Made by a program: the position numbers and the translations under genes
Part shown: positions 25,743-33,409 of the stretch, piece after piece
Position numbering within the stretch: position 1 is the stretch's first letter
Layout: each line of letters begins with the position of its first letter
Notes under the pieces: model-generated
What the model was told of the DNA's origin: nothing
Seen by the model: the letters and a program-made list of their open reading frames with translations, nothing else
Database searches by the model: none
Assembly: GCA_005777235.1 (NCBI GenBank)
Contig: SXND01000019.1
Location: 1-38,241, forward strand
DNA length: 38,241 nucleotides
DNA from: Pseudomonadota bacterium
GTDB taxonomy: Bacteria > Tectomicrobia > Entotheonellia > Entotheonellales > Entotheonellaceae
Reading direction: 5' to 3'

Positions 25743-25817
25743 CACATCGCTACGCGGTGTCGTGAGCGCCTGACGTGCGAGCTGGGCTCACAGAAGCCCT
25801 TGTAGGACACAGGTGTC

Positions 25818-28091
25818 ATGATTGACCCGCTGCACCCGGATTATACCTGCATACCAGGTTCGCCCCAACGCCCGTGCTTTGACTACGTCTGCACCGAGAC
25901 GTCTGCCCCACCGTGTGTCACCATCGTGACGCCGTTCTATAACACGGGTCCGATCTTTCATGACACGGCGCGCTCCGTGCTGCAGCAGTCCCTCCAGCAA
26001 TGGCATTGGCTGATCATCAATGACGGCTCAACCCAGCCGGAGTCGCTGGCTGTCCTTGATGCGTACCGTCATAGCGACCCGCGTATCCAGGTGATTGATC
26101 ACGCCACCAACCAGGGTTTGAGTGCGGCCCGCAACACAGGCTTCCGCCAGGTCAAGACCGTCTATGTGGCGCAGCTTGATAGCGACGATCTCCTAGAGTC
26201 TACGGCGCTGGAAAAATGGGCCTGGTGTCTCGAATCGCATCCAGAGTGGCATTTTGTCACAGGCTATACGGTCGGTTTCGACGCCCAGGAATACTTGTGG
26301 GAGCGGGGCTTTCATGAGGGAACGGCCTTCCTCGCGGAGAACCTCATTGCCCCGACCAGCCTGCTGCGGGCGGCGGTGCCGCAGGCGGTTGGCGGCTATG
26401 ACGAGGCCAATCGCGCCGGCCTCGAAGATTGGGAGTTCTGGCTGCGGTGTGCCAGCCGGGGCTACTGGGGCGGCACGGTGCCCGAGTATCTCGACTGGTA
26501 CCGACGGCGGCCCACCCATAACGATCGCTGGACGAACTGGGACCATGGCCCACGCCAGCGCGCCTTCCAGATGCACCTGCGCCAACAGTATCCCCATTTG
26601 TGGCAGGGAGGATTCCCGCGACCCGCCGCACCTCCCCATGGGCCGCAGGCCACCGTCGTGGAGGAGTTGCCCTGGGCCAATCGCCTGCACAAGACCAAGC
26701 CCAGGCTCTTGCTGCTCGTCCCCTGGCTGACGCTAGGCGGGGCCGACAAGTTCAACCTGGATGTGTTGGAGCAGCTGACCCACCGTGGCTGGGAGGTCAC
26801 AGTGGCAACGACCTTGCAAGGTGACCACTCCTGGATGCCGCTCTTTGCACGCCACACACCAGACATTTTTCGCTTGTCGCACTTCTTACGTGTGGTGGAT
26901 TACCCGCGCTTTCTGTATTACCTTATCCAATCGCGTCAAGTGGACGTCGTCATGCTGTCACATAGTGAGCTGGGCTACCAGCTGTTACCCTACCTGCGCG
27001 CCCAGTGCCCTGGCGTCACCTTCACTGACTTTTGCCATATTGAAGAAGAGCATTGGCAGCAGGGGGGCTATCCGCGGATGGCCATTGAGCACCAGGGGCG
27101 GCTCGATCTCAACATAGTGGCCTCAGCACATCTGCAACGCTGGATGACGCAGCACGGCGCCGAGGCGCAGCGTATCCACACCTGCTATATTAACGTCGAT
27201 GCGGACACTTGGCGTCCCGACCCGCAGCAACGGCTCCTCCTACGTCAAGAGCTCGCGGTCAACGACGCCACGCCCATCGTGCTCTATGCTGGGCGGATGT
27301 GTGCGCAGAAACAACCGCAGATTTTTGCCGATACTATGCGATGGCTGACACGCCAGAGGGTCCATTTTGTCGCCCTGGTCGCTGGTGATGGGCCAGATCT
27401 CGCCTGGCTGCAGACGTTTGTACGCCGTCAGCGCCTTGGCACGCAGGTACGCCTTCTTGGCGCTGTCCCCACGGCCCGCATGCGTCGCCTCATGGCGGCA
27501 GCCGACGTGTTCTTTCTCCCCTCGCAGTGGGAAGGCATTGCTCTGTCGATCTACGAAGCCATGGCCTGCGGGCTGCCCATTGTCGGGGCGGACGTCGGGG
27601 GGCAACGCGAGCTCGTGACCCCGGAATGCGGCATCCTCCTCGCCCGGAGCACTGATGCCGTCACAGAAGTCGCGCAGTACGGCACGGTGCTCGCGGCGTT
27701 ACTCGCCGACCCGCCACGTCGGCAGCAGATGGGGCGGCAGGGTCGGGCACGCGTGGAAGCGAGCTTTCGACTGGAGCACATGGCGGAACGCCTGCTGGTT
27801 CTCTTCGAGGAAGCGAGACGCCGGCATGAGGTCGAGCCACGTCCGGTGCCGAGTGGCAGGACGAGTCGGCTGTGCGTCCAGCAGGCCGTGGAGTCTCTGC
27901 AACGCTCTGTAGCGGCTGACGCCCTATGGTGGGAACACGAGCAGCACCAGATGTCGGCCCACACCTGGCGCACGCGGCTCTACTTTACGGCCAAGCATCT
28001 TTTATTACCCTACTATCGCGCTGGCCTGAGTCGTGATATGCTATGGCTCAGACTTGTGAAAGAGGTGGTGAAACGGACGTTACTGCGCTGA
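25818..28091 (+). CDS. GT2-GT4 fusion glycosyltransferase E, without the coiled-coil tail
   Basis: This is the last and shortest paralogue of the array (757 residues), 75 bases after gene D. It keeps MIDPxxPDY, the GT2 domain (NDGSTQ, DSDD, EDWEFWL) and the GT4 domain (AGRMCAQKQP, WEGIALSIYEAM). The motif before the tail is weakened (QQAVESLQ), and the Trp-rich ELExGKxWL units are missing. Instead it ends in a basic, aromatic-rich stretch (LYFTAKHLLLPYYRAG, then VVKEVVKRTLLR-like). It is the most divergent copy and may act without the scaffold proposed for the others. Confidence 0.88.
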   Translation: MIDPLHPDYTCIPGSPQRPCFDYVCTETSAPPCVTIVTPFYNTGPIFHDTARSVLQQSLQQWHWLIINDGSTQPESLAVLDAYRHSDPRIQVIDHATNQGLSAARNTGFRQVKTVYVAQLDSDDLLESTALEKWAWCLESHPEWHFVTGYTVGFDAQEYLWERGFHEGTAFLAENLIAPTSLLRAAVPQAVGGYDEANRAGLEDWEFWLRCASRGYWGGTVPEYLDWYRRRPTHNDRWTNWDHGPRQRAFQMHLRQQYPHLWQGGFPRPAAPPHGPQATVVEELPWANRLHKTKPRLLLLVPWLTLGGADKFNLDVLEQLTHRGWEVTVATTLQGDHSWMPLFARHTPDIFRLSHFLRVVDYPRFLYYLIQSRQVDVVMLSHSELGYQLLPYLRAQCPGVTFTDFCHIEEEHWQQGGYPRMAIEHQGRLDLNIVASAHLQRWMTQHGAEAQRIHTCYINVDADTWRPDPQQRLLLRQELAVNDATPIVLYAGRMCAQKQPQIFADTMRWLTRQRVHFVALVAGDGPDLAWLQTFVRRQRLGTQVRLLGAVPTARMRRLMAAADVFFLPSQWEGIALSIYEAMACGLPIVGADVGGQRELVTPECGILLARSTDAVTEVAQYGTVLAALLADPPRRQQMGRQGRARVEASFRLEHMAERLLVLFEEARRRHEVEPRPVPSGRTSRLCVQQAVESLQRSVAADALWWEHEQHQMSAHTWRTRLYFTAKHLLLPYYRAGLSRDMLWLRLVKEVVKRTLLR

Positions 28092-28102
28092 AAGCGTCTC
28101 CG

Positions 28103-28241
28103 AGATGTCCATTTCGTCAGTCCTGCGTCAGTACCCCCTGGGAACGCCGGACTCCAGCCCGGCTCCGGAAGCCACGCTGGCGCGTGGCGCTCCCAGGGCA
28201 AACCCTGGAGAACTGGTCGTGCATTTATGAAACGGACATCT
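28103..28241. mobile_element. MITE-like inverted-repeat element
   Basis: Terminal inverted repeats AGATGTCC[A/G]TTTC[G/A]T lie at 28103-28117 and 28227-28241 (13 of 15 match). Inside, CCCTGGGAACGCC (28136-28148) pairs with 28186-28198 (12 of 13), so the element can fold into a long hairpin. It has no coding capacity, starts 11 bases after the stop of glycosyltransferase E, and shows no clear target duplication. Confidence 0.55.
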
Positions 28242-28254
28242 AGTCGGCGTTGTT

Positions 28255-28276
28255 GGGGCGACCGGCCGGTCGCCCC
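28255..28276. repeat. Perfect 22-bp palindrome
   Basis: GGGGCGACCGG followed directly by its exact complement CCGGTCGCCCC. It lies between the MITE-like element and the next glycosyltransferase. There is no T-run after it, so it is not an obvious terminator; it could be a dispersed palindromic repeat or a protein-binding site. Confidence 0.7.
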
Positions 28277-28350
28277 TGCCGAGAGAGGCTCTTCGTATGG
28301 CGAGATGTACACGGCTCGTCCGACGTCCCGGACAGCGAGGGTGAGGTGTC

Positions 28351-29187
28351 ATGCGGTTCTCGCTCGTGGTAGCCACCGTGGACAGGACCACCGAGTTGGC
28401 ACGTTTTTTAGCGGCCCTCGCTGCCCAAACCCATACCAACTTTGAGCTCATCGTCGTGGATCAAAATGGCGATGATCGCCTTGTCCCGGTGCTAGCCCCC
28501 TATGTCGAACGCTTCGCGCTGCGGCATCTGCGGGCCCCACGCGGTCTCTCCAAAGCGCGTAACGTTGGCTTGCGGCACCTTTGTGGGGACATCGTGGCTT
28601 TTCCTGACGACGATTGTTGGTATCCGCCTCAGCTGCTGGCCCAGGTCGTCAGCCTGTGGCAGACGCAGCGCCGTCTGGGGGGGCTCACAGGACGCAGCGT
28701 CGCTCCACAGGGGGGGAGCAGTGGCAATGCCCGTTTTGATCCGATCGCCGGGCCAGTGACTATGGCGAACGTCTGGCGACGGGCCTGCTCCTACACGATG
28801 TTTTTTGACAGAAAAACTGTAGAAACTGTCGGAGATTTTGATGAGACGCTCGGCTTGGGAGCCGGAACGCCGTGGGAGGGTGGGGAAGATATTGACTACC
28901 CTGTCCGTGCGCTCAAAGCAGGATTGACGCTCTATTATGATCCGACGCTCCAAGTGCAGCACCCGAATCCAGTGCCGCATGCAGAGCGTGCCTATCGGTA
29001 CGGAGCGGGCATAGGACGGGTGTGGAGGAAGCACCGCTTCCCACTATGGTATGTCATGTATCATCTTTTGCGCCCGCTCGCTGGCAGTCTCTTGCATCTT
29101 AGCCTTGCGCAGGGGCCGAGAATGTATTATCACTGGTGTGCGTTTCGGGGCAGGGTGACGGGATGGCTGTCCCGGTGTGGGTCGTGA
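28351..29187 (+). CDS. GT2-family glycosyltransferase
   Basis: This 278-residue single-domain GT-A fold enzyme shows VVATVDRTTELARFL at the N-terminus, VVDQNGDD, RGLSKARNVGL and the metal-binding DDD at 86-88 (FPDDDCWYPP). The acceptor-side motif is GGEDIDYPVRALKAG. Sequence around the N-terminus resembles rhamnosyl/galactosyl GT2 enzymes, but the donor cannot be named. It differs from the GT2 domains of the preceding array and is not a recent copy of them. GTGAGG lies just before ATG 28351. It probably works on the same exported glycan. Confidence 0.88.
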   Translation: MRFSLVVATVDRTTELARFLAALAAQTHTNFELIVVDQNGDDRLVPVLAPYVERFALRHLRAPRGLSKARNVGLRHLCGDIVAFPDDDCWYPPQLLAQVVSLWQTQRRLGGLTGRSVAPQGGSSGNARFDPIAGPVTMANVWRRACSYTMFFDRKTVETVGDFDETLGLGAGTPWEGGEDIDYPVRALKAGLTLYYDPTLQVQHPNPVPHAERAYRYGAGIGRVWRKHRFPLWYVMYHLLRPLAGSLLHLSLAQGPRMYYHWCAFRGRVTGWLSRCGS

Positions 29188-29246
29188 GGGGCATGGTGGT
29201 CGTTGACAGTATGTGATATGCGAACACGCGCAGACAAAATTTTTAC

Positions 29247-29275
29247 TTGACAAAGGGTTAGGGTGGTTGCATTAT
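29247..29275 (+). promoter_or_regulatory. Sigma-70-like promoter for the lipoprotein gene
   Basis: TTGACA (29247-29252), 17-base spacer, CATTAT (29270-29275). It follows an AT-rich stretch. Bases 29188-29246 before it hold nothing else I recognise. Confidence 0.6.
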
Positions 29276-29570
29276 TTCCAACCATTGTGTGGAAGATTTT
29301 GGTTTGTGAGGCAGCAACACGCAGGTGATGCGGAAAGATAAAGTGTGAGTAGGAAGCTATGTGAGGGAAGGAGGTGACAGAGCAAAAAGTCAGCAGGGGA
29401 AGACCCGTTGCGGGACTGCCTCAGGAAGAGAAGACACTCGGGTGGAAAAGCAGGGCGTCTGGGCAAATAGTCTAGAACGCTCAGCATGGAAAAGGCGATA
29501 ACTCTCGGTAGCGATGTGAGGGGTTCTGGCCATTCGATGGCGTACAAATCCTCATCAAGGAGAGAGGTAC
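29276..29570 (+). promoter_or_regulatory. Long purine-rich leader, no gene, possible structured 5' region
   Basis: About 290 bases lie between the promoter and the lipoprotein start. The segment is A/G-rich and contains at least one hairpin (arms GCGTCT and AGAACGC around 29448-29474). It ends with AAGGAGAG at 29558-29565. I compared it by eye with c-di-GMP (GEMM), cobalamin, TPP and glycine riboswitch consensus elements and found no match. It may be an unclassified regulatory leader or simply a long untranslated region. Confidence 0.35.
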
Positions 29571-30218
29571 ATGGGAGAAAGTATGCGGAAAACAGTACGG
29601 AGTGTGCTCACGGGAGCATGTCTCGCGTTCCTGATTGCAGGATGCAGTCAGGGGGGCAGCGGGACAAATGGGTCGGGCCAGACGGCCAGCGGGCCAACGG
29701 CAAGTCAGCCAACGCAGACGCCGGGTGGCACGATCCAGGGAGATACCACCACAACAGGGCCTTCAACGGTCACCAATCCGACGCCCGATGCGTTTGTGCC
29801 GGTAGGCAACGTCCAGGGGGTCGTACGTGACGCGGTAACGGGATTTGCCGTCGTTGGTGCACAGGTGAGTCTGTCTATTCCTGGGGCCAGTGGCGTGTCG
29901 ACCGTCACGACTGGGGCGAGCGGACAGTATTCCTTTACCAACGTTCCAGCGTCGGCCTGGAGCGATGGGACGGTTGGGATAGGGCCTGATGGTGTCGTGC
30001 AGTTTGGGGAACTCAGTCTCTATACGCTGACCGTCGACTTCCGAGGGGCCAATGCCCTGCTGCCAGCTGGCACGGAGCCCTATCCAGGACAAGCGTTTGC
30101 CGACGTCGTAGTCGGATTCGGGGCTTTCCAGGATGGCAATAATGCGCTGCTCTGTGCAGCAGCAGCAGCCCTAGGGGGAGGCGAAGCAGCAGCCCTAGTG
30201 GGGAGGCGCCGCCTGTGA
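29571..30218 (+). CDS. Large multidomain lipoprotein, N-terminal part (gene split by frameshift)
   Basis: It begins with a lipoprotein signal: MGESMRKTVRSVLTGACLAF then LIAGC, whose Cys would be lipidated. A Gly/Ser/Thr-rich linker follows, then a carboxypeptidase-regulatory-like beta-sandwich (GNVQGVVRDAVTGFAVVGAQV, GQYSFTNVPA). The frame runs into a stop at 30216-30218, right after an Ala/Gly-rich duplicated tract. Skipping one base (T30199) joins it without a stop to the frame that continues to 33282, giving about 1236 residues, so this is very likely the 5' part of one gene. Start ATG 29571, with AAGGAGAG correctly spaced. The role is probably surface-exposed; the exact function is unknown. 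Confidence 0.8.
   Translation: MGESMRKTVRSVLTGACLAFLIAGCSQGGSGTNGSGQTASGPTASQPTQTPGGTIQGDTTTTGPSTVTNPTPDAFVPVGNVQGVVRDAVTGFAVVGAQVSLSIPGASGVSTVTTGASGQYSFTNVPASAWSDGTVGIGPDGVVQFGELSLYTLTVDFRGANALLPAGTEPYPGQAFADVVVGFGAFQDGNNALLCAAAAALGGGEAAALVGRRRL
30162..30210 (+). repeat. 24-bp tandem duplication with one-base insertion (frameshift site)
   Basis: Copy 1 (30162-30185) begins GCAGCAGCCCTAGGGGG; copy 2 (30186-30210) begins GCAGCAGCCCTAGTGGGG, with one extra T at 30199. Without that T the 8-codon duplication would be in frame and the lipoprotein gene would be continuous. Confidence 0.85.
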
Positions 30219-30294
30219 CGTCACAGAAGCTGGCTCAGGTGCCAGTACGCCGGTCAACGGTCTCACCACCAATCTGAATTTCATTGTTGGTCGC

Positions 30295-33282
30295 TTGACT
30301 GAGACGATTCAGGGTCGGGTGCTTGATGCCCAGAATGGTCGTCCGATTGGCGGCGCCACAGTCGCGCTGCTTGATGGCTCTATCACCGCTGCCGCTCCGG
30401 TGACGCCTGCACCTCGTCCAGGTGTACCTGGCCCGGGAGCCTCCACTGGCATTCGGTTGTCGCTGCAGCAGGCTCCGGTCACGACGGACAGTAATGGCTT
30501 CTTTACGTTCCGCCGTGTGCCCGCGTTGCATTTGTACAACGTCGAAGCAGCAGTGGCAGGGTATATCTCCAGTGGTACGCTCACCGCCGGTACTGGCCCG
30601 TTTGCTTCCCGCGCCGATGCTCTGGTGACGCTTGTCCCACCGACTGCGGCGTTTATTGACGTGACGCAGCCTCTGCTCGGTACGCCAGGCACCGGCGAAC
30701 TGCTCCTGGCGCCTGCGGTGCCTGGCGTCGATTCGACCCCACCGTACGTGGCCAGTGCGAATCCCGCTGATGGTGCCGACATTGATGTGACGTCTGCTGG
30801 CGTTCCCAAACGGCCGATCATCCTGACTTTCAGTGAATGTATGCAGGCTGATAATAGCTTCACGAAGGTGACCGTGGCGACGGTGGATTTCAAAGGACGG
30901 CCTATTCCTCCTCCGGGTATCACCGGGAACGATGCGACTGTCCAAGCCAACGGGGTCTGGAGCACAAGTACTGGCGCAACATGCCCCACGACTCCTGCCA
31001 GCGGTAATGTCCTCACCATCACGCCAGTGCGTGATTGGCAAGCAGGATTGACCTATGGGGTCTTTGTGGCAGGGCCTGCCGGTGCAGCCGTCCCCTCTGG
31101 CAGTGCGCTCGCTGATGTGGCTGGCAATTCGTGTTGCCGTCTGATTCCTTTGAACGTTCTTGGAACGACTCTTCCCAGCCCAACTGGCGAGGTGTTTGGC
31201 GAAGGCGTTCCTACGCCAACGACCTTACTGTTCACCACGAACGGTGGCCCTGGCGTGTTGGACGGTCCGGCGAATGTGCGCTTGGCGGCCAATTCGGCTG
31301 ACTTTAACCAATCAACCGCGACTGTCCAGTGGGATGCCCGGGCTGATGCGCGTGGGTATGAAGTGTTTATGTCTCTGAACAGCGGCGAGTGGCAGCTCAT
31401 CGCACGTACAGCGCCAAGTAATGACCCAGTGACCACGTTGCTCAGTCGGTCCTGGAGTTTTGCTGATGCGTTGAACCTTCCAGGCGCTGTGGGTATCAAT
31501 CCGGCCGCCCCCGCTGGTACGGCGGGAAGCCTACTGCCTGCTTCGGTAACGAATCGGACTCCCCGTGTCTCCCCAGGTTTTGAGAATGCCGCACGGCGTG
31601 TCGTGGAATCGTTCGTCCGTGATTTAGGCGACGACGTCTCGGCGGCCTTCGGGGTGGCAGCTCCCTCGGGTGGTAGGGTCGATTCAGCGGACACGTCCCC
31701 GGATCTCTCAGATCGTTTCGGTGTGGATGGATCACAGGTGCGCATTGCCGTTGCCACGTTAAATTCCAATGCCATCGCGGGTTCTCTGAGTAGCCCAGTG
31801 AATATCCGAGACAACTCTGGACCGCAGACGAATGGTGCCGCTCCTGCCGTCCTTCCTGCCGGCTCCACCGGTCTGGTGACCTGTTCGGTTGGCGCACCCT
31901 GCGCGACCGCTGCAGCAGCCAACCCCACCGCAACTTCCTGGCGTGGACAGGTCATCCAGGATCTCTTCAGCGGTACGACGTTCGGCCCCGATGGCGCCCC
32001 AGATACTATCCTGATCGGTCTCTCCGAGCCTCTCCGAGCCGCGTCGGCCACTTGTACTACGGTAGCGGACTGTGCGGCGAAGTATGTACTCAAGGATAGC
32101 ACCACCGGGACTCCAAGTCGTCTGCAAGCCATCAACATTGTGTCCGCCACGTATGATGAGGACACGAATGGTGATGGGATCCTGCAGCCAATTGAGGACA
32201 GTAATGGCAATGGTGTGCTCGACACTGGTAGCAATGTGGACCGGAGCGACGATACCATTAAGGGTAACGACTTTGGTAATGCCTATGTGTGGCTGCGCAT
32301 TGCACCGGTCACCACAGGCGGACCAGTCGATATCCGGGCAGGAGACTACGTCGAGATTACGGGTGTACAAGACATCGCTGAGAATAACAATCGGCCTGTC
32401 GACCCCACGCTCGCGCAGAATAAACTGGCGGACATCACGCAGCCGCAGCTCCTGTCGGCCACCAAGACGGATGGCACTGCGACCACGGCTGGGACCATCA
32501 CCATTAACTTTAGCGAACCTCTTGCCGCACCCTTTGCCTTTACCTTGACGGTGGCAGGGGTTGTTTGTTCAGGTTCGTATGAGCAGACTCCGGATTTCGT
32601 GGAGGGGGCTTCGAGTGTCACCCTGAGCGAGATCGCAGACGCGGAGGCTGCCTGTAAGACGGCACGTCTGGCTGGTGATGGCACCGCTGGCAGTGACGTG
32701 CTCAAGATCCCCGCGACGGTCAAGGATCGCGCTGGGAATACCATCAACGCCGCTCGCGATGCGCTCATCTTTAACGCTGGTGCCTTTATTGTGACGAGCG
32801 CGCTGGCTACTCTGCCGGCAGCGCCGGCGCCGCAATTGAGTTCGGCAACAGCGAACGTGGATGGCATCACTTTTGATTCGACTGTCGTGTTGACATTCAC
32901 CCAGCGCTTAGGGTCGATCGTTCGAACTTCGGTGGATGTGACGACCAGGGGCGGCTTAACACACTGTACCTTCGACAATGGTGGCCTGGTATTTCCCACC
33001 GACACCGACTTCGTGCCGGGTGACCGGGCGGTCACGGTACAGCTGATTCCCGGTCCGGCGGCATCGCCTACGGAGCACTGTACCTTCCGTGAAATAGCGG
33101 TAGGCGTGCCCAGAGTGATTGCGGGCGATTTCATAGCCCTAGGAGACCTAGTAAACGGAGTTATTGTGCCGCCGTTCGCAAAGGCAACAGATGGTGCGAC
33201 ACCTCTGAGTAGTGCCGCAGACCACGCTGTGCGTAACGCAGGAAACACTGCCTACGTGGTCAATAATGATTCGACATTATAG
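30295..33282 (+). CDS. Large multidomain lipoprotein, C-terminal part (Ig-like/Big_5, FN3-like, Ca-binding loops)
   Basis: The frame is open from 30199; the first usable start inside is TTG 30295, with no good ribosome site, so this is best read as the 3' part of the split lipoprotein gene. From N to C: a second carboxypeptidase-regulatory-like domain (IQGRVLDAQNGRPIGGATV); an SbsA/Big_5-type Ig-like domain (PYVASANPADGADIDV, ILTFSECM); a fibronectin-III-like segment (GPANVRLAANS, VQWDARADARGYEVF); an EF-hand/TSP3-like calcium loop pair (DTNGDGILQPIEDSNGNG, encoded near 32160-32220); and two further Big_5-like domains (ITINFSEPL; VVLTFTQRL). Several CxxxxC pairs suggest disulfides in an exported protein. 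Function unknown. Confidence 0.75.
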   Translation: MTETIQGRVLDAQNGRPIGGATVALLDGSITAAAPVTPAPRPGVPGPGASTGIRLSLQQAPVTTDSNGFFTFRRVPALHLYNVEAAVAGYISSGTLTAGTGPFASRADALVTLVPPTAAFIDVTQPLLGTPGTGELLLAPAVPGVDSTPPYVASANPADGADIDVTSAGVPKRPIILTFSECMQADNSFTKVTVATVDFKGRPIPPPGITGNDATVQANGVWSTSTGATCPTTPASGNVLTITPVRDWQAGLTYGVFVAGPAGAAVPSGSALADVAGNSCCRLIPLNVLGTTLPSPTGEVFGEGVPTPTTLLFTTNGGPGVLDGPANVRLAANSADFNQSTATVQWDARADARGYEVFMSLNSGEWQLIARTAPSNDPVTTLLSRSWSFADALNLPGAVGINPAAPAGTAGSLLPASVTNRTPRVSPGFENAARRVVESFVRDLGDDVSAAFGVAAPSGGRVDSADTSPDLSDRFGVDGSQVRIAVATLNSNAIAGSLSSPVNIRDNSGPQTNGAAPAVLPAGSTGLVTCSVGAPCATAAAANPTATSWRGQVIQDLFSGTTFGPDGAPDTILIGLSEPLRAASATCTTVADCAAKYVLKDSTTGTPSRLQAINIVSATYDEDTNGDGILQPIEDSNGNGVLDTGSNVDRSDDTIKGNDFGNAYVWLRIAPVTTGGPVDIRAGDYVEITGVQDIAENNNRPVDPTLAQNKLADITQPQLLSATKTDGTATTAGTITINFSEPLAAPFAFTLTVAGVVCSGSYEQTPDFVEGASSVTLSEIADAEAACKTARLAGDGTAGSDVLKIPATVKDRAGNTINAARDALIFNAGAFIVTSALATLPAAPAPQLSSATANVDGITFDSTVVLTFTQRLGSIVRTSVDVTTRGGLTHCTFDNGGLVFPTDTDFVPGDRAVTVQLIPGPAASPTEHCTFREIAVGVPRVIAGDFIALGDLVNGVIVPPFAKATDGATPLSSAADHAVRNAGNTAYVVNNDSTL

Positions 33283-33322
33283 GCCTATAATGGTGGTTTG
33301 TGTAACGCACTAAGTTTGGCTG

Positions 33323-33357
33323 GCGGGGGTTTCCGGGAGGAGACCTCCGCTTTTTTT
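33323..33357 (+). terminator. Rho-independent terminator after the lipoprotein gene
   Basis: Stem GCGGGGGT (33323-33330) pairs with ACCTCCGC (33343-33350) with one G-T pair, followed by seven Ts (33351-33357). It lies 41 bases after the stop codon. Confidence 0.85.
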
Positions 33358-33409
33358 GTGGTGGCACGATGCTTTGCTTGATCGTATGCGCCACAGAGTG
33401 AAGACACAC

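Noticed and set aside
29276-29570. A GEMM/c-di-GMP riboswitch in the lipoprotein leader.
   Set aside because: A short CACGCAGG-like stretch occurs, but the conserved receptor and second-stem elements are missing.
31053-32258. A 401-codon minus-strand open frame within the large lipoprotein gene.
   Set aside because: It is Ser/Pro/Arg-rich low-complexity antisense of the Ig-like domain coding region, with no start signal.
33286-33291. A perfect TATAAT just before the terminator at 33323, suggesting a tiny RNA.
   Set aside because: No -35 element stands at proper spacing, so a promoter cannot be supported.
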